Assembly: GCA_965649825.1 (NCBI GenBank)
Contig: OZ287698.1
Coordinates: 620,001-684,000, forward strand
Direction of reading: 5' to 3'
DNA from: Penicillus capitatus
Taxonomy: Eukaryota > Chlorophyta
Length of the DNA stretch: 64,000 bases
Every line of letters starts with the position of its first letter. The first letter of the stretch is position 1. The notes under the pieces were generated by a model. That model did no database searches and was not told where the DNA came from. It saw nothing but the letters and a program-made list of their open reading frames with translations. Shown one piece after another: positions 21,186-36,000 of this stretch. Both the position numbers and the translations under genes were made by a program.

Positions 21186-24105
21186 ATGCGTGTTCTCAAC
21201 GTCGCCGAGAAACCAAGTGTCGCAAAAGAGGTGTCTCGAATTCTCAGCAACGGCAACGCAACGTCGACGCAGAGCTGGTGAGACAGATATTCTCGGAGAG
21301 AGTGGCTATGTGCCGAGATCTTTGTGCGATTCAGTGCGCAGTTCATTCGAAACTGGCAATTCGATGGGGGCATTCAGGGACAGTCGTGCCAGATGGTGTT
21401 CACTTCCGTGGTCGGCCATCTCATGGAACTCGACTTCGGAGGCGAGTACCGCGGATGGAGTCGGTGCTCGCCGGAGGCGCTCTTCCAGGCGCCGGTCCAC
21501 AAAACGGTCCCCCAGGTTCACAACGACGCATACGTCATAGGCGACCTCAAATGTTTGCCTGCGCAGAGCAAGAAGCCTATTGAGCGTAACCTAGCCCAAT
21601 TGGCGAGGTCTTGTCAGTGGCTCGTCCTTTGGTTGGATTGTGATCGCGAGGGGGAGAACATTGCATTTGAAGTAAGAGTTTGTTTTTCCGCGATGTGATA
21701 TTGATCGACGAATTGTGTGATAGGTTCGTCATGTCTGCTGTATGAGCAATCCACAATTGATCGTCAAAAGGGCGCAGTTCTCGGCACTGACATTTGTCGA
21801 TCTCAGAAATGCCCTTCAGCATTTGCGTCTGCCCAACGAGAGAGATGCTCTTGCTGTGGATGCAAGACAGGAAATCGATCTTCGAGTGGGTGCCGCTTTT
21901 ACACGATTCCAGACCAAGCTGCTTCAGGTGATCGGTCCTTTCTTAAACAACAAAGATCTTTGATGTGACGGCTCTGTATGAATAGAAAAAATTCAACTGG
22001 GAAGCGGGAGGTGTCAACATTGTCCGCGGCAACAATCTCTTGTTGAGTTACGGACTGTGCCAGTTCCCAGTCCTGGGTCTCATTGTCCAGAGAGCCTGGT
22101 GCGCCACTTGGACCAGCTGCATACGATCAGCTAAGATTCCCTTTGCTGTTGTTAGGGAGATCGAAGCACATGTGGAGGAACCATTCTGGACGATCTTTGC
22201 TTCATACAAGGTGCCGAGTGAGAAGGCATACTGCGAATTTGAGTGGACCCGTCATCGTCTATTTGATAAGTTTGTGGCTGATCTGGTTTTTACCTTCTGT
22301 GCCGAAAAAAGCGAAGCCACCGTGACCAAGGTGTGCACAATTTGTGCTGTCTCTTTTTCAAAGTGTCTCAGGTGGATGGCCGAGAACGTCGAAAGTGGGC
22401 ACCGTGTCCTTTGAGTACATTAGAATTACAGAAAGGCGCGACATCAGCATTACGGATTCCAGGAGAAAGAGTCATGAAATATGCCGAAGAGCTTTATCAA
22501 GCAGGATTCATCAGCTATCCAAGAACAGAGACAGACAGTTTTCCATCGACCATGGATGTTCGCCAATTCGTTATGCAGCAACAGCAGGACCGTCGATGGG
22601 GTGCACATGCTCAATCCATCATTTCAGGCACGATGTTTGCCACACAAGAATATCCATTCCGAAGTACGTGTGCGTAGGGGAGATGTGGAAGCCTCCGAGA
22701 AATGGAGGACATGACGATCAAGCGCATCCTCCCATTCATCCAATCAAGTACTCAGCAGGAGAAACGAACTGGGATACTCCAAAAGCGCAGGTCTATGAGT
22801 TTGTCGTGCGAAGTTTTCTAGCGTAAGGATCGTCACACTTCTTCTGCTGCGCAAATGTGTTTGCTATGTTTAGCTGTTGCTCTAAAGATGCTATTGGATT
22901 TGAAACATCCGTAGAGATCGATATCGCCGGAGAGCTATTTACAACCAAAGGTGACGCTTTACACACTCTGGTCATTTCGCCTTACGCGTCCCGACAGGAT
23001 TATCCATTTTGGAACGAAACTGGTTGGATGTTTATCCTTACACGAATTGGGGTGGGAATTCAACCCTGCCTAATTTCACAGTGGGACAGAAGTTCATGCC
23101 GACAGAATTGTATCTTAAAGAGGTCAGCTGCACAAACGAACAGTTCATGGTCTGGACAATGGATGGTATCTCAGGGAAAAACACAACCTCCACATCGTTT
23201 GACCGAGCGTGATTTGATCGAAAAGATGGAACGTTATGGCATCGGGACGGATGCCACTGTCGCCGAGCATATCCAGAAACAGATCGATCGAGGGTACACA
23301 AGTGTTCTCTCAGTCATGGACAGAAAGAGACGCATGAGCTGTACAGATATGCTGTAAAGAATGCACAACTGCAGTTTTCTGCGACAGCTTTGGGCGAAGG
23401 ACTCATTTTGAGTTATTGCAATATGGGATTAGATGGACTCTGGAAGCCAGATCTCAGAGGGAAGATCGAACAAGCCATAGGCGATATTGCTGCGGGGACA
23501 AAGACCAAAGAAGAGGTCTGTTGCATATTCTGAGGAGCTGTGGACATCTTTATCTGTTTCTAGGTCCTGGACATCGCGGTCACTTCGTTTCAGTCCGATT
23601 TTCTCAGTGCATGGGAAAAGTCAAACGTCATGATCGATGCGATGGGACGTTTCTTTCTTCGATCTGGTAAGAAAACCATTGCACAAGTGATCCAGTCATC
23701 TGAACGATCTTTCCAGATGGTACCAATGCTCCGACAGTCCCGTTGTATCAAGCACAGAGTGCTACTGTTGAAGCCAGGGGTCGCGGCAGAGGCCGCGGCC
23801 GCGGTGGCAGAGGCCGCAGAGCCGGACGCAACACAGAGTCGATGGAAAATGCGGCTCCTCTCTGTCCCATGCATCAGTTGCCGGTGCTCGTTCTGAAATC
23901 CAATACAGCACAGAATCCAGGACGCATTTTCTACAAGTGTTCCAATGAGGCCGAGAGAGAAAACTGCTTGCCATTCAAATGGGCAGATGAGTTTGGGAAT
24001 GGAGATGGGGCGGCGGCCTTCCGGGCAGGAAGAGCACCAGACAGAGGTCGTGGTGGTAGAGGACGACGAGGACGGGGTCGTGGACGCAGAGGAGGACGGT
24101 GTTAG
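21186..24105 (+). CDS. TOP3A: DNA topoisomerase III alpha
   Basis: A type IA topoisomerase that works with RecQ helicase to dissolve recombination intermediates. The ATG at 21,186 gives [20 protein letters not shown]. After a short intron the TOPRIM continues: [17 protein letters not shown], then [17 protein letters not shown] with the acidic metal-binding residues. An intron of about 50 nt splits this from VRHVC. The active-site Tyr lies in [14 protein letters not shown] near 22,510. [20 protein letters not shown] follows. The C-terminus has a GRF-type zinc finger ([20 protein letters not shown] ... [13 protein letters not shown]) and an Arg/Gly tail, as in animal TOP3A. Ten or so introns are small. 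Confidence 0.95.
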
Positions 24106-24174
24106 ACATATACACTGTCCCTAACAAGCAATGGCCGTTTGCATGGAGAAAGAAGATCTTGATGTGAAAGCAGA

Positions 24175-25114
24175 ATGATGCGAATCTTTGCCGGCACTTA
24201 TCGTTTTGTTTCCATACGCCCTGTACGCGCTTACCGTCATCGTTTGGTCACAATGATGTCCGAGACAGTGCATCCGACAGCGCAACGCGTTTTGGATTAC
24301 TGGTCTCGTTGCGTCGCGTCATTTTTTCCAGACTCCTTTTTAGGTTCGAAGGAAAGACGGCGCCTGATCGATTCACGTTAAGCGTCGCTAAAAAATGGTT
24401 CGCGGCGGGACCAGCAGTCGACGAGGTATTATCTACCTACGTTGCTGTTTCGTGCTACGATGTGGGCGATCTAGAATATTCGTGCATCCTTTGCGGAGGA
24501 AGTGAAGCGATGTGCGGCTGGCGAGTTTAACGATTGGAAGCGGACGCCACGTAATAATCTGGCTTACATACTACTAGCAGATCAGTTCACAAGGTCAGAG
24601 CTAAAATGCGTGGCCGTAGCGAATCGCGCGTTTAGGTGTATCTACCGAAATGCAGCACAGCAATTTGAGCTTGATGCAAAGGGCCTCGAGTTCTCGCGTC
24701 ATCTTCTGGTGAAGTCCTTACGTGAGGACATGAGTAACGCGTTTTGTTTGCAGGACAGTGGAATGATCAACGCTCTCGACCTCGTCGAGAAGACGTTTGC
24801 TTATTTGCCTTTCGAACATTCAGAAGATATCGAAAATCAAAAGGTCGATACAAAGAAATATGAAAGATTCTAATGTTTGAGTGCAGTTGGCGTGCCGTCT
24901 GTTTTCGGAGATTTGCGAGGAAGCGGTGAGTACGTTTGGTGTCGATAACGATTTGTCAAAGTATTTGAAGTCGTGCTTGGGCTACGCAGAAAGACACCGC
25001 ACTATGATCGAACGTTTTGGCCGTTTCCCTCATCGAAATAAAGTCCTTGGACGCGAAGACACGGATGAAGAAAAGAAGGCACGCGAAGATGGAACGTTAG
25101 AGACTTTTACGTAA
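24175..25114 (+). CDS. DUF924 family protein
   Basis: Function of the family is unknown. The frame starts MMRIFAGTYRF with a basic leader that may target an organelle. Intron 24,303-24,343 (41 nt) joins RVLDYW to FEGKTAPDRFTLSVAKKWF. An intron at about 24,427-24,471 leads to ENIRASFAEEVKRCAAGEF and NDWKRTPRNNLAYILLADQF. Then come LPFEHSEDIENQ and, after another intron, RTMIERFGRFPHRNKVLGRE. These are the hallmark DUF924 motifs in order. The gene ends with the TAA at 25,114 and is the last recognisable one before the gene-poor region. Confidence 0.92.
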
Positions 25115-28100
25115 AAAACAAAAAGTCGAACAATTCTCGCCTGGTCGAGACAGTTAGTTGGTCGGATGTGAATGAACCGTGCAGTAAAACACTTTGCTTG
25201 CACCATCTTGGCGACTGCGATCGAACGAAATTATTTCCGCACAGAACAGTAAGAACGCAAATCTAAAGATTTGGGATTGTTCAAAGATTTCGCTAGAGGT
25301 AGACATCATCGATCGTCGATCACCGATAGATCGTCGATTGTCGATCGTTGCCGGACGCTTCGATGATGTGATTGATTCTCTCTGGTTTACGCGGGAATGA
25401 GATTGCGACGTCGATCAAAGCAGTATTAGTCGAGAAAGGCACGATCACCTACGACTGTAGGTTTCTCTGTTCAGAAATGAATGTTCTGATCCTCCCGATT
25501 TATGATCAAACTGCGATCGAACTGTCGATTAACATATCTGACATCGATTCGAAAATCGACGAGTCAACGATCAAGAGTTTTCATATCGATGACGCTTCGA
25601 TAAAATAATGGTCGATCGTTTTATACTGAAGTCGATCGAACAGTAACAATTACGGTCGATTGTCCTCTTGTCCAATTCTCGAACGGTTTCTGTTTTGATT
25701 CGATTCGATTCAAAAAATGGCCAATCGGTCATCAAGTGTCGAATCTTTGAAATGTATGAAGTCGATGAGTAATCTGCATCTCTAGCGTGATAGAGAGCTA
25801 ACAAATCGTTCAGACTACGAGATCTATTATGAGAACCATCGATGAGTGCGACGATATCGTTCATGAATGCGAAACGTGTAACGATCTTGTCTTTGAAACG
25901 CGTATGCGATCTATTAGGACCAAAGGTATCGCTGTGTGATTTGAGCGCGTCGAGATCGTATGCCGAGAAGAACCGAGCGGATATTCTTACAGCAACATGG
26001 ATACGTTGTCATATGCGTAAATGTTATGTCAATTGACGGCGATCTAACCGATTCTTGAGGATTAAACTGTTAATGCTCTTTACAAAACGACTAAGCTTAA
26101 AAGGATGCTTTCTACAAAAATGCCCTGCTTCATAATCGTATTGTTCGCCGTAACTTCATGGTCCATCGATCTCTTTGTAATAATTTCAATAAAAACATTT
26201 CTAAGACGCACACTGCAGGCTTTGTTTTGTCCATCGAATGAGAAATAGAATCTATCTGTACAGTTGTTCGATGAATCGCATTCACTGACACGACAAGCAT
26301 CAGTGCTATTTGTGAGACTGGCGACCTGTCGCAAATCAAAGGTCGATTCATCGTTCTGTTTGCGTTTCGAAGAATGCCGAAAGGTCTCTTTTTTCGATCG
26401 GCAATGATAAACATCGACGATCGATTATTCGAAAGGATCTTGATGATCATTTGTACATCGTAATTGTAGTGACGATGATCGGAAGAATCGAAGCGAACAC
26501 TTGATTCGCAAAAACCGTACGATTACAAAAACCGCGTCCTATTAAAAAGACTAATCCTTCAGAAATCTTTTCCGCTAGAAGAGTCTTTTACAGAAATAAT
26601 CGATGAAATATGATCGCAAAGATGCAGATGGATTTACAAAAAGCTGTGTTACTGTTACCTTCGATAGAATGCAATCGTAGTGTTATGCTTAGGAATTGTT
26701 TTCGCGTGGGCGTAGTTCTTTGTCGACAAATAGTGAGCACTTTTTAAAACAGATCTCTGTTTGTTGCAAAGCCAGCCCCCTTTTATAATCTATCATGACG
26801 TTATGATTCCCGTCATGTTGTCGTCATGCTCATTGTCATGTTGTCGCTTCCTTGGTCGTTCGTTCTTCGACCTGACAGTAGGGTCGCAGATCGATACATA
26901 GGATATCGTCATTTAGGTTCGAATAAAAGCATCACATTCGTCTGCGGAATCGGTACTTGGTTTCTATATAACGTTATTGTTCCTGTCACAATCGAGGTTT
27001 TAGCTTAGTTTTTAGAAGAGTTGTTCGAGGATCAGAGAAAAATGCTAAACATTCACACGCGGCTCCATTTTTAGTCATGATAAGACCCGTTAGTCTGAGC
27101 CGATATTGACCTTCTATGTACAATTCTCCGATATTGTTGGACAAATTCAGTGTCGTATGTTCGTCTGTTGATTAGATTTAGATTAGAATGTCATTTCGCT
27201 TTCGATGTTTATTAATATGTGACTGACTGTTGTTGATCAGATGTTTTTGTCCTCTTCTAGTTTTTGATTTAGAATGGTTCATAGATTTGTGTTCATACTT
27301 TCCCGACATATAGTTATTCGACAAACGCGATCAAGTGGGGAGAATTGTCCGAATCGTTTTTTTGTTTTTCGATGATCAATCGAAAACATAAGACGTGTGC
27401 GATTTCGATGGGAAAAATACGAATGGTATACGACGACTTGTGCAGAAGATCGAAAATCGACGTCAACTGAATCGCGAATGACAATATCGAAGCTATCTAT
27501 GCGACGTAATCGCAAAGATGCAAATCGATCTACGAAATATCGTAATCACAAGGTTCAACGAAATGCATTGCAACACGTGCGGTTGCGAAACTGACCTTTT
27601 TGCTTTCTGCTATCCTCTAGTCGACGAGGAAAATAGAATGATCTCTCTTCATTCAATCGCTTTCGTCAGATAAGCGAATTCGCCCAAACGCAATTGGCGG
27701 ATTGCACAAGAATCGCTAAAACTGATTCGACCTGGCTGACAAGACATTAGAATTACATGCTAAGGTGAAGGTATCGATCAAAATTAAGCGACTTGAGCAG
27801 GGATCGAGACTAAGAATGAGAAGAATTGTCCTTGCTGGTCTAATTCCTCCTCGACTATTGGAGATCGATCCTATTGAGATGCAGCCGAGGTTATGATGTG
27901 ACCGATCGCTTATCCTATAGGTGAAGATGAGCTTAAATGACTAGCCGAAACTCGCCTTAATAACCTTAGATTACTTAAAAGGACCTTTTTGCTGTAAGAA
28001 ACATCCTTTTAAGAAGAAGTTTGTTGTGTTCGCGTGCTGTTTTTGCAACTGTTCCCGAGCCTACATCTAACGCATCTGCACACAGTCTTCGCCCGAAAGA

Positions 28101-30068
28101 GACCGACCATATTGTCATTGCAACTCTTCATATGTGACTTACATAGGCTGTGGAATCAAATCGAAGCCTTTGGGAAGCCTTACAAAAGCACGAATAACAC
28201 AGAAGGGAAGAAAAGCTCCGGATCGTAACAATCATCGACGACCGGTCGTTTTAATACAGCGCAGTCACATTAGTAGATGAAACACAACATGAATATAGAA
28301 TATCACAACAACGGTGCGAACTCCTCATGGTGTGGAACCGTGATAAGCACATTGGTGAGTAGGGATGGGAAAGATGACAGCCTGATGCGATAGACAAGAC
28401 TGATGGGATGCTGCGATCGAAGGAATAAAATCAGACTCCGTGAATCATTGGGTGTTAGAACGTTTTGGTTTTTTAAAAGATTCACTACGCAGCACCAATG
28501 GCCGATGCCAAACGCGCTCGACCGAATGACAACGGACTCTCTTAACTGATCGTAGCAAAATATGTAGGAGCTTCTTTGTTTATGAATTGAAGTTTAAAAG
28601 CCGTTCGCCAAAAATACATTGGGCTTGTACAGGTAACGTTCGACAATCGTTGTGCCTGTGTCTCACAATGATTCTTTGCATGAAGGTGAGGGAGCTAAAC
28701 TATTGATCGACTACTCAAGATGATCAATAGAATCGAATTTCATGAATGCTAAGAAATCGTCCAAGGTTAGTTTAACAGAAGTGCTGATGATGGTTAGATG
28801 AGTTTGAATCAACAAGGCGAAACCACCATAGCAACCATGCGACGCTATCCGGTGTTGAGCAAACTTAAGCCGTGTTTTCTTTGATCGTTATGTGTTATCT
28901 AGGAATGGATATCGCGCGACACGCAGATATGCGCAGTGAATACGCAAACACGTTTATGCAGAACCCTATCTATTCAAATGGTTTTCGTACCAGGTTCGAA
29001 ATTTCGTCCGAATCTTTGTCGTTTCTCTCCGTAGAGTTTCTTAACTCTACGTTTGATTTACTGATAACGTTACGCCGACGATATCAGGCTAGAAAAACCT
29101 CTAATCGACTAGAGCATCGCTAGAGTTCGAGGTTCTAAGTGCTCTTTGAGAAAGCAGAGTGAGTTCTTAGCGAAAGCAAACGAACACTTAAAGCCATTCG
29201 TTTTGAGCTCAAGTAAGTGTAACTTTGGTAAGTCTGTGGAATTGCAAAGAGAAATAGAATAGTACTATTCAGAGTATCTAAAACAATCGTTTCGGACTAA
29301 CTGTCTAATGTCAAGAGGCTAACAAGCACTGACTTGCTCATACTTATTAGCCAATATTATCGGCGACGCGCGTCGTCGATTAGCAAACCTCGTTCACTCG
29401 TTCATTTGCGTGAGCGCCTTTCGCTTGACGTACACCGAATCGAAGAAAAGATTGTTTAAAGCGCAGTCTCCACCCATCACAATGCCTTCTTCACCCAAGT
29501 AACACAGATCTTTATTCTGAGACGAGATTAGAAGGATTGAGCATTTTTTTGCGAACGACATAATGGCTTTTTGGTTTAATCTGACGCGAATTCATTTCTT
29601 CAGTTCGTTAGCATTGCCAATGATCTCTCGAGAAAGTGAAGTCGTCAAGAACACCAGGCATTATGATGACAGTCGACCTCAACTGCACCAGTGAACGACA
29701 CCTTGTGCCGGATCATACTGAAAGATTTCTCAAACACAGATCAATAATGACTAACAATCGGCTCACAGCCCACAAACATAATCGAGTTGCTTAGGCAGAA
29801 ACCCTGATAGAGGAAGTGAGTGACAAATGACAAAACGCTTGCTCCGTGCCTCATCTGGGCTCGCATTCTGACTCGCAGAAGAAAAAATACGGGAAACAAA
29901 AAGCAAATCTTAATGACAATGATGAGACATCACATCTGCATGCATCCTTCAACAAGCTTGTGAGTTTATTCACGAAGCGATTGTCCTATCGGTGCTTTAA
30001 TGCGACCGTAAGTGCCTCCTAGTACAACACAGAGAGTTTATTGCGTTTGACGTCATTCCTCAGTCAAA
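25115..30068. other. Gene-poor 5-kb region rich in ATCGAT/TCGATC words
   Basis: No frame longer than about 97 codons and no conserved motif was seen on either strand. I searched for tRNA B-box words and common snRNA starts and found none convincing. The left part (about 25,300-27,600) is dense in TCGATCG, ATCGAT and related words. The longest short frames (28,872-29,123 plus strand; 25,571-25,864 minus strand) have no support. Base composition is more AT-rich than the flanking genes. No terminal inverted repeats or transposase motifs were seen. Confidence 0.5.
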
Positions 30069-33000
30069 TCATTTCCCTCCCACAGTGTACACACATAACA
30101 AAAAGTAAGCACCCACTCCAATGACAGCCACGAGAAAGAGGTTAATGACACCCATAAAATGGGGTGCCGTGCATGTCCGAAGAGAAACGATTGCTTTTGG
30201 CATTTTTACTTTTGTTGGAGAAGTGCAGTCTGTTGCCGACGAAGGCACCAAGAATTCTGGCCGCTTCGAGGACGATTTTCCAGTAATGGTACATCAAGGC
30301 ATGGAGTTTCGTGAAAAGACGGGCTTTAATGACTTCTTCCAGCTCCATGGCATTCACCTCAATGAGCTTCATATCGATAAACTCTTCCGTCGCAAACACC
30401 AGTTGCACCAATATGACGACAATGACAAAGCAAACAAACAGAATGGCAAGGGCACTCAAAGCAACACGACCGTTTGTATCCAACATTTCGTCGTTCATCA
30501 TGAGTCCCGTCACAAAAACAACAATTGTGGCTGAGAGGGAGCATGTCTCGAGGCGATTGAGCTGTGGGATTTCTTGCGTAAAGGGCTGCAACACCAGATG
30601 AAAGGAAAGAGCGATAACGATCACCATAACGCACATCAGACCTTGGAGGTTTGATCGTAAGCTGTAGGAAAATACAGCAATGGCAGCGATCGATGCTTTG
30701 CGCAACAGAATGATCACTTCCCAGTAATATTTGTCGTAGGCTCTGTAAAGAAACCCATACGTCTGCACGAACTCTTCGTCGTTCAATATATCCTTGTTGC
30801 GACATAAAATGAAAAGAACTCCAGCTGGGAAGCCGAAAGATACTGCCAGGAGCAGTGGGGTGACAAGGACACCGACCAACAAGGCATGTCTTCCTTCAAA
30901 GCACTCCACTTCAGTGTCTTCTTCCCAAACGTGTCGGCTCCAATCCGAATCCTCTCTGTCATCCGTGACCCACGTGCAGGAAAAGAAACGCAACAGGTTC
31001 TTTGTCATGCCCGTGTAGAATAAGTAGTTGATTGCCAGGAAGCTTAACAGGACGCGCTGACTGAAGTAACTGAACGACATCAGAGTGATCGGGTGAGTGT
31101 CGATGTCAATGAGCTTACTGTTTATTCCTTCCCTGGATGAGCGTGTAGGATGCCCAGAAGATCACGTAGAGTATTATGACAAACAATGGATAGAGGATGG
31201 AGAAGGTCAATCTGCGAAGTGATTTCGGAGGGTCGTTGTGGGCCATATAACAGTCAAGGGATAGATATCCTGTGCCAGATGAGAGGTTCCCAATGGCACC
31301 TGCCATTCAATAACTGTAAAGAATGTCTTTCTTTGTTTGACAGTTTACCCATGGCGATGAGTGTATTTCTCAAAGAGTTTTCCCATTCGACGTTGATTGA
31401 GACAGCAACGGAGGTCACTTGGACAAAGTTGACAAGAATCTAACATGAACCAGAGAAGCTTTAAGAGAAACGAGAATATGGAGAAGCTAATGCATACCTT
31501 GAGGATTTCCGAGACCGGATTCGCCAGCGTTAACGGCTCGATGTCTTCGCCGGAGGTGCCAGAGTTGAGGACCGATCGGAGTTTTCTCACGAGACGTCCC
31601 CTATTTCGGACGCCTTTTTCTTGTTTCGTCTTCACAGAAGGTTCTTCTGTTGTTGAAGACGGAGAAGGTTTCAGGCTGGCCAGTCTCTTTGCGTGGGATT
31701 CGTTCACCCTCCCTGTGGCGTTCGTCGGCTGATTTGTCTCTTCTTGGATGTCATCTCTGTGTAATTCCGACTCTTCGCTCAAAGCCCAGTCCAAAGTCAA
31801 AAAGGACGGAGAAGAAGACGCGTCAATGATCTCGATGTATGCATCCAGTGCTCCTTTGGAAGACTTTTGTCGGATAGGGACAGACCGGATCGGTGTCATT
31901 TCGATTTGTTCGTTCTTCTTCAATGTTCTGGCTCGTTTGAATCTCTTGTTGAAGTCAATGCGGGTGGCTAGTTGCAAAACGGATCGAATGAAATACGAAA
32001 GGAACAATAATGACCAGAGAACAAGCATGGACAATATGAAGGCTCTCAACGCAGGCGAGCCACATTTTCGACAAAGGCCGTATTCTCTCCCATAGTCATG
32101 TTCACAGCTACCGCAGAGAACACCTCGATAACCCTGCAGCAGAATCAAGGACACACATGAGAGAGATGTTTGGCAACGAAGGAGACCTTTCTGCATAACG
32201 TGTTGTTATGGTTGAAGTGATAGACTAGAAAGTTTCCTCGTTCGTGCTCCTGACGTGCAATTGCTCGAAGGCGATCTACTCGGGGCTGTCCGTCTTCGAT
32301 AGACGACTTGCAAGCTTCATGTCCGATGCATGATCGGGTATCAAAGGAAAACGAAGTCGGATGCCAGTATCCATCGAGCGGTATGATCGTATGGCCATCA
32401 CAGACGGTGTGATGCTTTGCTTCCTCACAAGAACGACATGTTGTCTGTTGAGGGAATGGTTGAAATTCACCCTGCGCACACTTCTGGCATTCCGAATGCT
32501 TGCCTTCTGGACTGACAGTCTTCTCTCCAATTTTGCATGGTCGCATGGTCACGTGAATGAAAGATGGATACACATTCAGCGTCTGCAGCTCAGATGTTGA
32601 TTGATACTCAACACGCAGCGTATATGTGTTATCCACGAGACCTCTCAGTCTGACAGCAGTGAAGTGCATTTTTCCGGTTCGATTGACTTGAGCTGTTTCT
32701 TGTCCAGAGATTTCCAGATCTGAACAATTGGATCTTGCTTCGTCGGTCTGTTCTTCATCGCATCGGATGTATGCCGTGAGGCGGTCTGCAAAGGTAACCC
32801 GTTCATCGAGCCCATCTTTGAACTCTACATCGAACTGCAGTCGGTCACCACTGAGGAAGGCCTTGTTAGTGAATCGCTCTTGGGGATATTGATCTTTGGC
32901 ATCCAGATTTATCAGAAACGCCCTAAAGGGCGTCGAGGCAACACGAGCTCCATATCCATGATGGGTGAGGCTGTTCTTGTCGAACTTTACGTTGAACTTA

Positions 33001-36000
33001 TCAAGGCGTTCCTCTTCATACTGCAGGATATAATCAATCGTATCATTTTCATACACCCTTCCTTCCATGTCCCATGGAATCTTGATCATCGTCAGGTTGT
33101 TGGTGAAGATGGCTCCTCCCGCTCTTGCTTTGTTTTCTGTGAAGGTTGTGTTTCGTAAGCGAACGGAGCGGGAGTTGATGAGATCCACATAACGCCAATA
33201 GGACGGACAAGTCAACTGGTTTTCTGATGTGGAAAACTCGTTTTGCCCTTCAGGATTGCAACCTTTGATCTTCAGTTCGTTGTCCATGTTAAAAAAGCTG
33301 CCAGGATCGCCGTCATGTACATGCAATGCACCTATGGCACCAAGGGTAGTCGATACGAGTCACAACTGAGAAGAAATCTGACCTCCTGCTAGAGAACCAT
33401 CGTTCTTTTCGAATTGGCATTCATCGCACTGAAAAATAATGCTTCGATGGTTCTTGTAATTGAGAATTGGGATATCTCTGCCTTTGGATACTTTTACAGC
33501 TACGGCACCTCCGACTCCCTCGTCTGAGGCGGCATTACGAGTAAAGTTAAGGCTCTTTCCTTCGAGGGCACCATTCAATACGTACACAGCACCACCGACG
33601 TCCGCTCTGTTCAGTACGAACTGCGAGCTTTTGCAATCGATTGACGAGCCAGTTTGAACATGCAAGGCGCCTCCATAGCCTAGAAATGGAGTCATTTGGC
33701 TTGCAGATTGCGCTATGGCTTCATTGGATTCAAATCTGCTACCCCGGATCTTGACTCCGACACTGATCATAGATAACGCTCCTCCGCCATGTCGTGCCCT
33801 GTCAACATCATCCTCTTAGAAGATACAGCAGCAATTCCCGAGAAAACTTACGTGTTAGTTTTGAAAGTGCAGTTATCGATCAACAGGCGGAAAACGCCGG
33901 CATTGAGGGAGTCAGAGTTGGAATCTGCCCGAGTACTGGAGACAAAGATGGCTCCGCCTTCGATTTCTACGATATTCTTCTGGAAAACAGCTTTGGAGAT
34001 CCGATATTCGTCCTGCTGGGTGGGACTGATTTGTTCATCGACCGTGAGGAAGATGCCAGCACCGAACATTGCATTGTTGTCCTCAAACCTGCATCATCAC
34101 CTTTTAGCACCGTTGCACCATCGGTATGTATCCTCACGTGTTCGGCTCGATGATAAAATCGGCAACCGTGTAGATGTTTAAAGCCCCACCATTGGATGCG
34201 TTGTTTCCTTTGAAGTGGTTATCTCTGAGTTCGAGTATGATTCCACTGCCTTCGGCAAAAATCCCCCCTCCTCGCGTCTCGGTCCCGTACAGTCTGTCTT
34301 CGAACAGATTGGTGCCAGCTCCATTGCTAATGACGGCGTTATGCGTCATTCGAAATCGGGCGCGATCATCACCCAGTTTTCCATAGTTTCTCACTTTTAT
34401 GGCGCCCCCCTCTACTAAGGCTCTGTTTCTGTTAAAGTGGTTGTCCTTAAGCTCAATGTCAATGTCACCCTGTAGGTGTAGGGCCCCTCCTTCATCTGCT
34501 GAATTGTCATCAAATCTAGTGTGATCGATGTCAAAGAAGGCATCGTTCTAATACACGAAATCCTGAAGTGGGCGTATAAGAGATGGTTTGTTTACCTCTG
34601 CGTATATGGCACCACCCTTGTTTGCTTTGTTTCGTTCGAAAGATGATTTCTTGATGGTGACAATGGGTCCACGGAATACGTAAACAGCGCCACCAGCTCC
34701 TTTTCCGCCGTCATTGTCCTGAAAGCTGCATTCACGGATCATTAAGTTTGATCCAAAGCCAGCAACACCAATGGTCCCTCCGCCACGTTCACTGTATAAC
34801 GCACGGTTGAACAGGAAAGTTGTATCGACCACAGTAGTGTTAATCGCCGTCACCCAGGTATGCTGCAATGACTAAATCCCAATACCAATCAATCGCAAAG
34901 AGTTTTCATGACAAGAAGCTACCAGCATAAACAAAGCAGCACCTCCACCGTTCAGAGCTTCGTTTGCGACAAATGAAGCGCCACTGATATCCACTGTCGC
35001 TTGATGGGATATGTACATCCCTCCTCCGTCGAATTCTGCGGTGTTGAGGGCGAAGACAACTGAATCCGTTATCGAACATCTCACGCCGCTGCCGTTAATG
35101 CGAATCCCTCCGCCAGAACTGGTATACCCATTGGCTTGATTTCGCACAAAGAGACTGACAGAAACGTCTATCTTCATCCCTTCCCTTCTCGAATCCTGCA
35201 ATCAAGGAAGATCATCGATATGATGGAAGATAAGAAGAGCGATCTACTTCGGCAAATATTGCACCACCGCCGAATTCGTTTGCTTCGTTGTCGACAAAAA
35301 GAGCATTCTTAATCGTCATCTTGTTTGCACGAGATATGAAGACAGCCCCTCCTTTTCGCGTGGCAACATTTCCCTGGAAAAGTGTATCTTCTTTGATAGC
35401 CAAAGTGGTGGTGTCAGCGCCAGAAACGTAAAAGACTCCCCCGTCGCCAGCAGCTTTGTTTTGGACGAATCTCGTTTCACCCTTTACAGTTATCGTCCTC
35501 ATTGACGAATCGGTGTTCTGCAATCACAAAAGGCCGATTGATTCAATGTACGTGCTATGCATGCTATCACTTGGATAAGAAAGACGCCTCCTCCTGTCTC
35601 CGAATTCGTTGCGGCGTTGCTGACAAACTCCGAGCCCGAGACAACAAGATTGTCGGCATTAGAAAGGACCGCCGTACCCAATAATCCACTGTTTTTCCGA
35701 AATTCAGAATCTTGAATGGTGAGGCTGGATTTGGCCAGGACACTGACAGCGCTTGGTCCATTTACATTGGTATTGCGAAGGAACTGTACAGATCTTAGAG
35801 CGACTTCTGCATTCGGTCCAACGATGATTGGCGCACCAGAGTCGTTCAACGTACAGTTTTTGATGACAACACTCGAGATCGTCACCGCCGCATCCCTTCA
35901 TCCACACGTAATGTCAGTTTTGAGCACGGCGAAGAACGTCGACCGTATGGCGAAAATCGGTTTCTCGTTGCAGATAAAGGCTGTTCTATCCTCAGCAGCC

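Noticed and set aside
25115-30068. Possible transposon in the gene-poor island
   Set aside because: No transposase, reverse transcriptase motif, long terminal repeat or terminal inverted repeat was visible.
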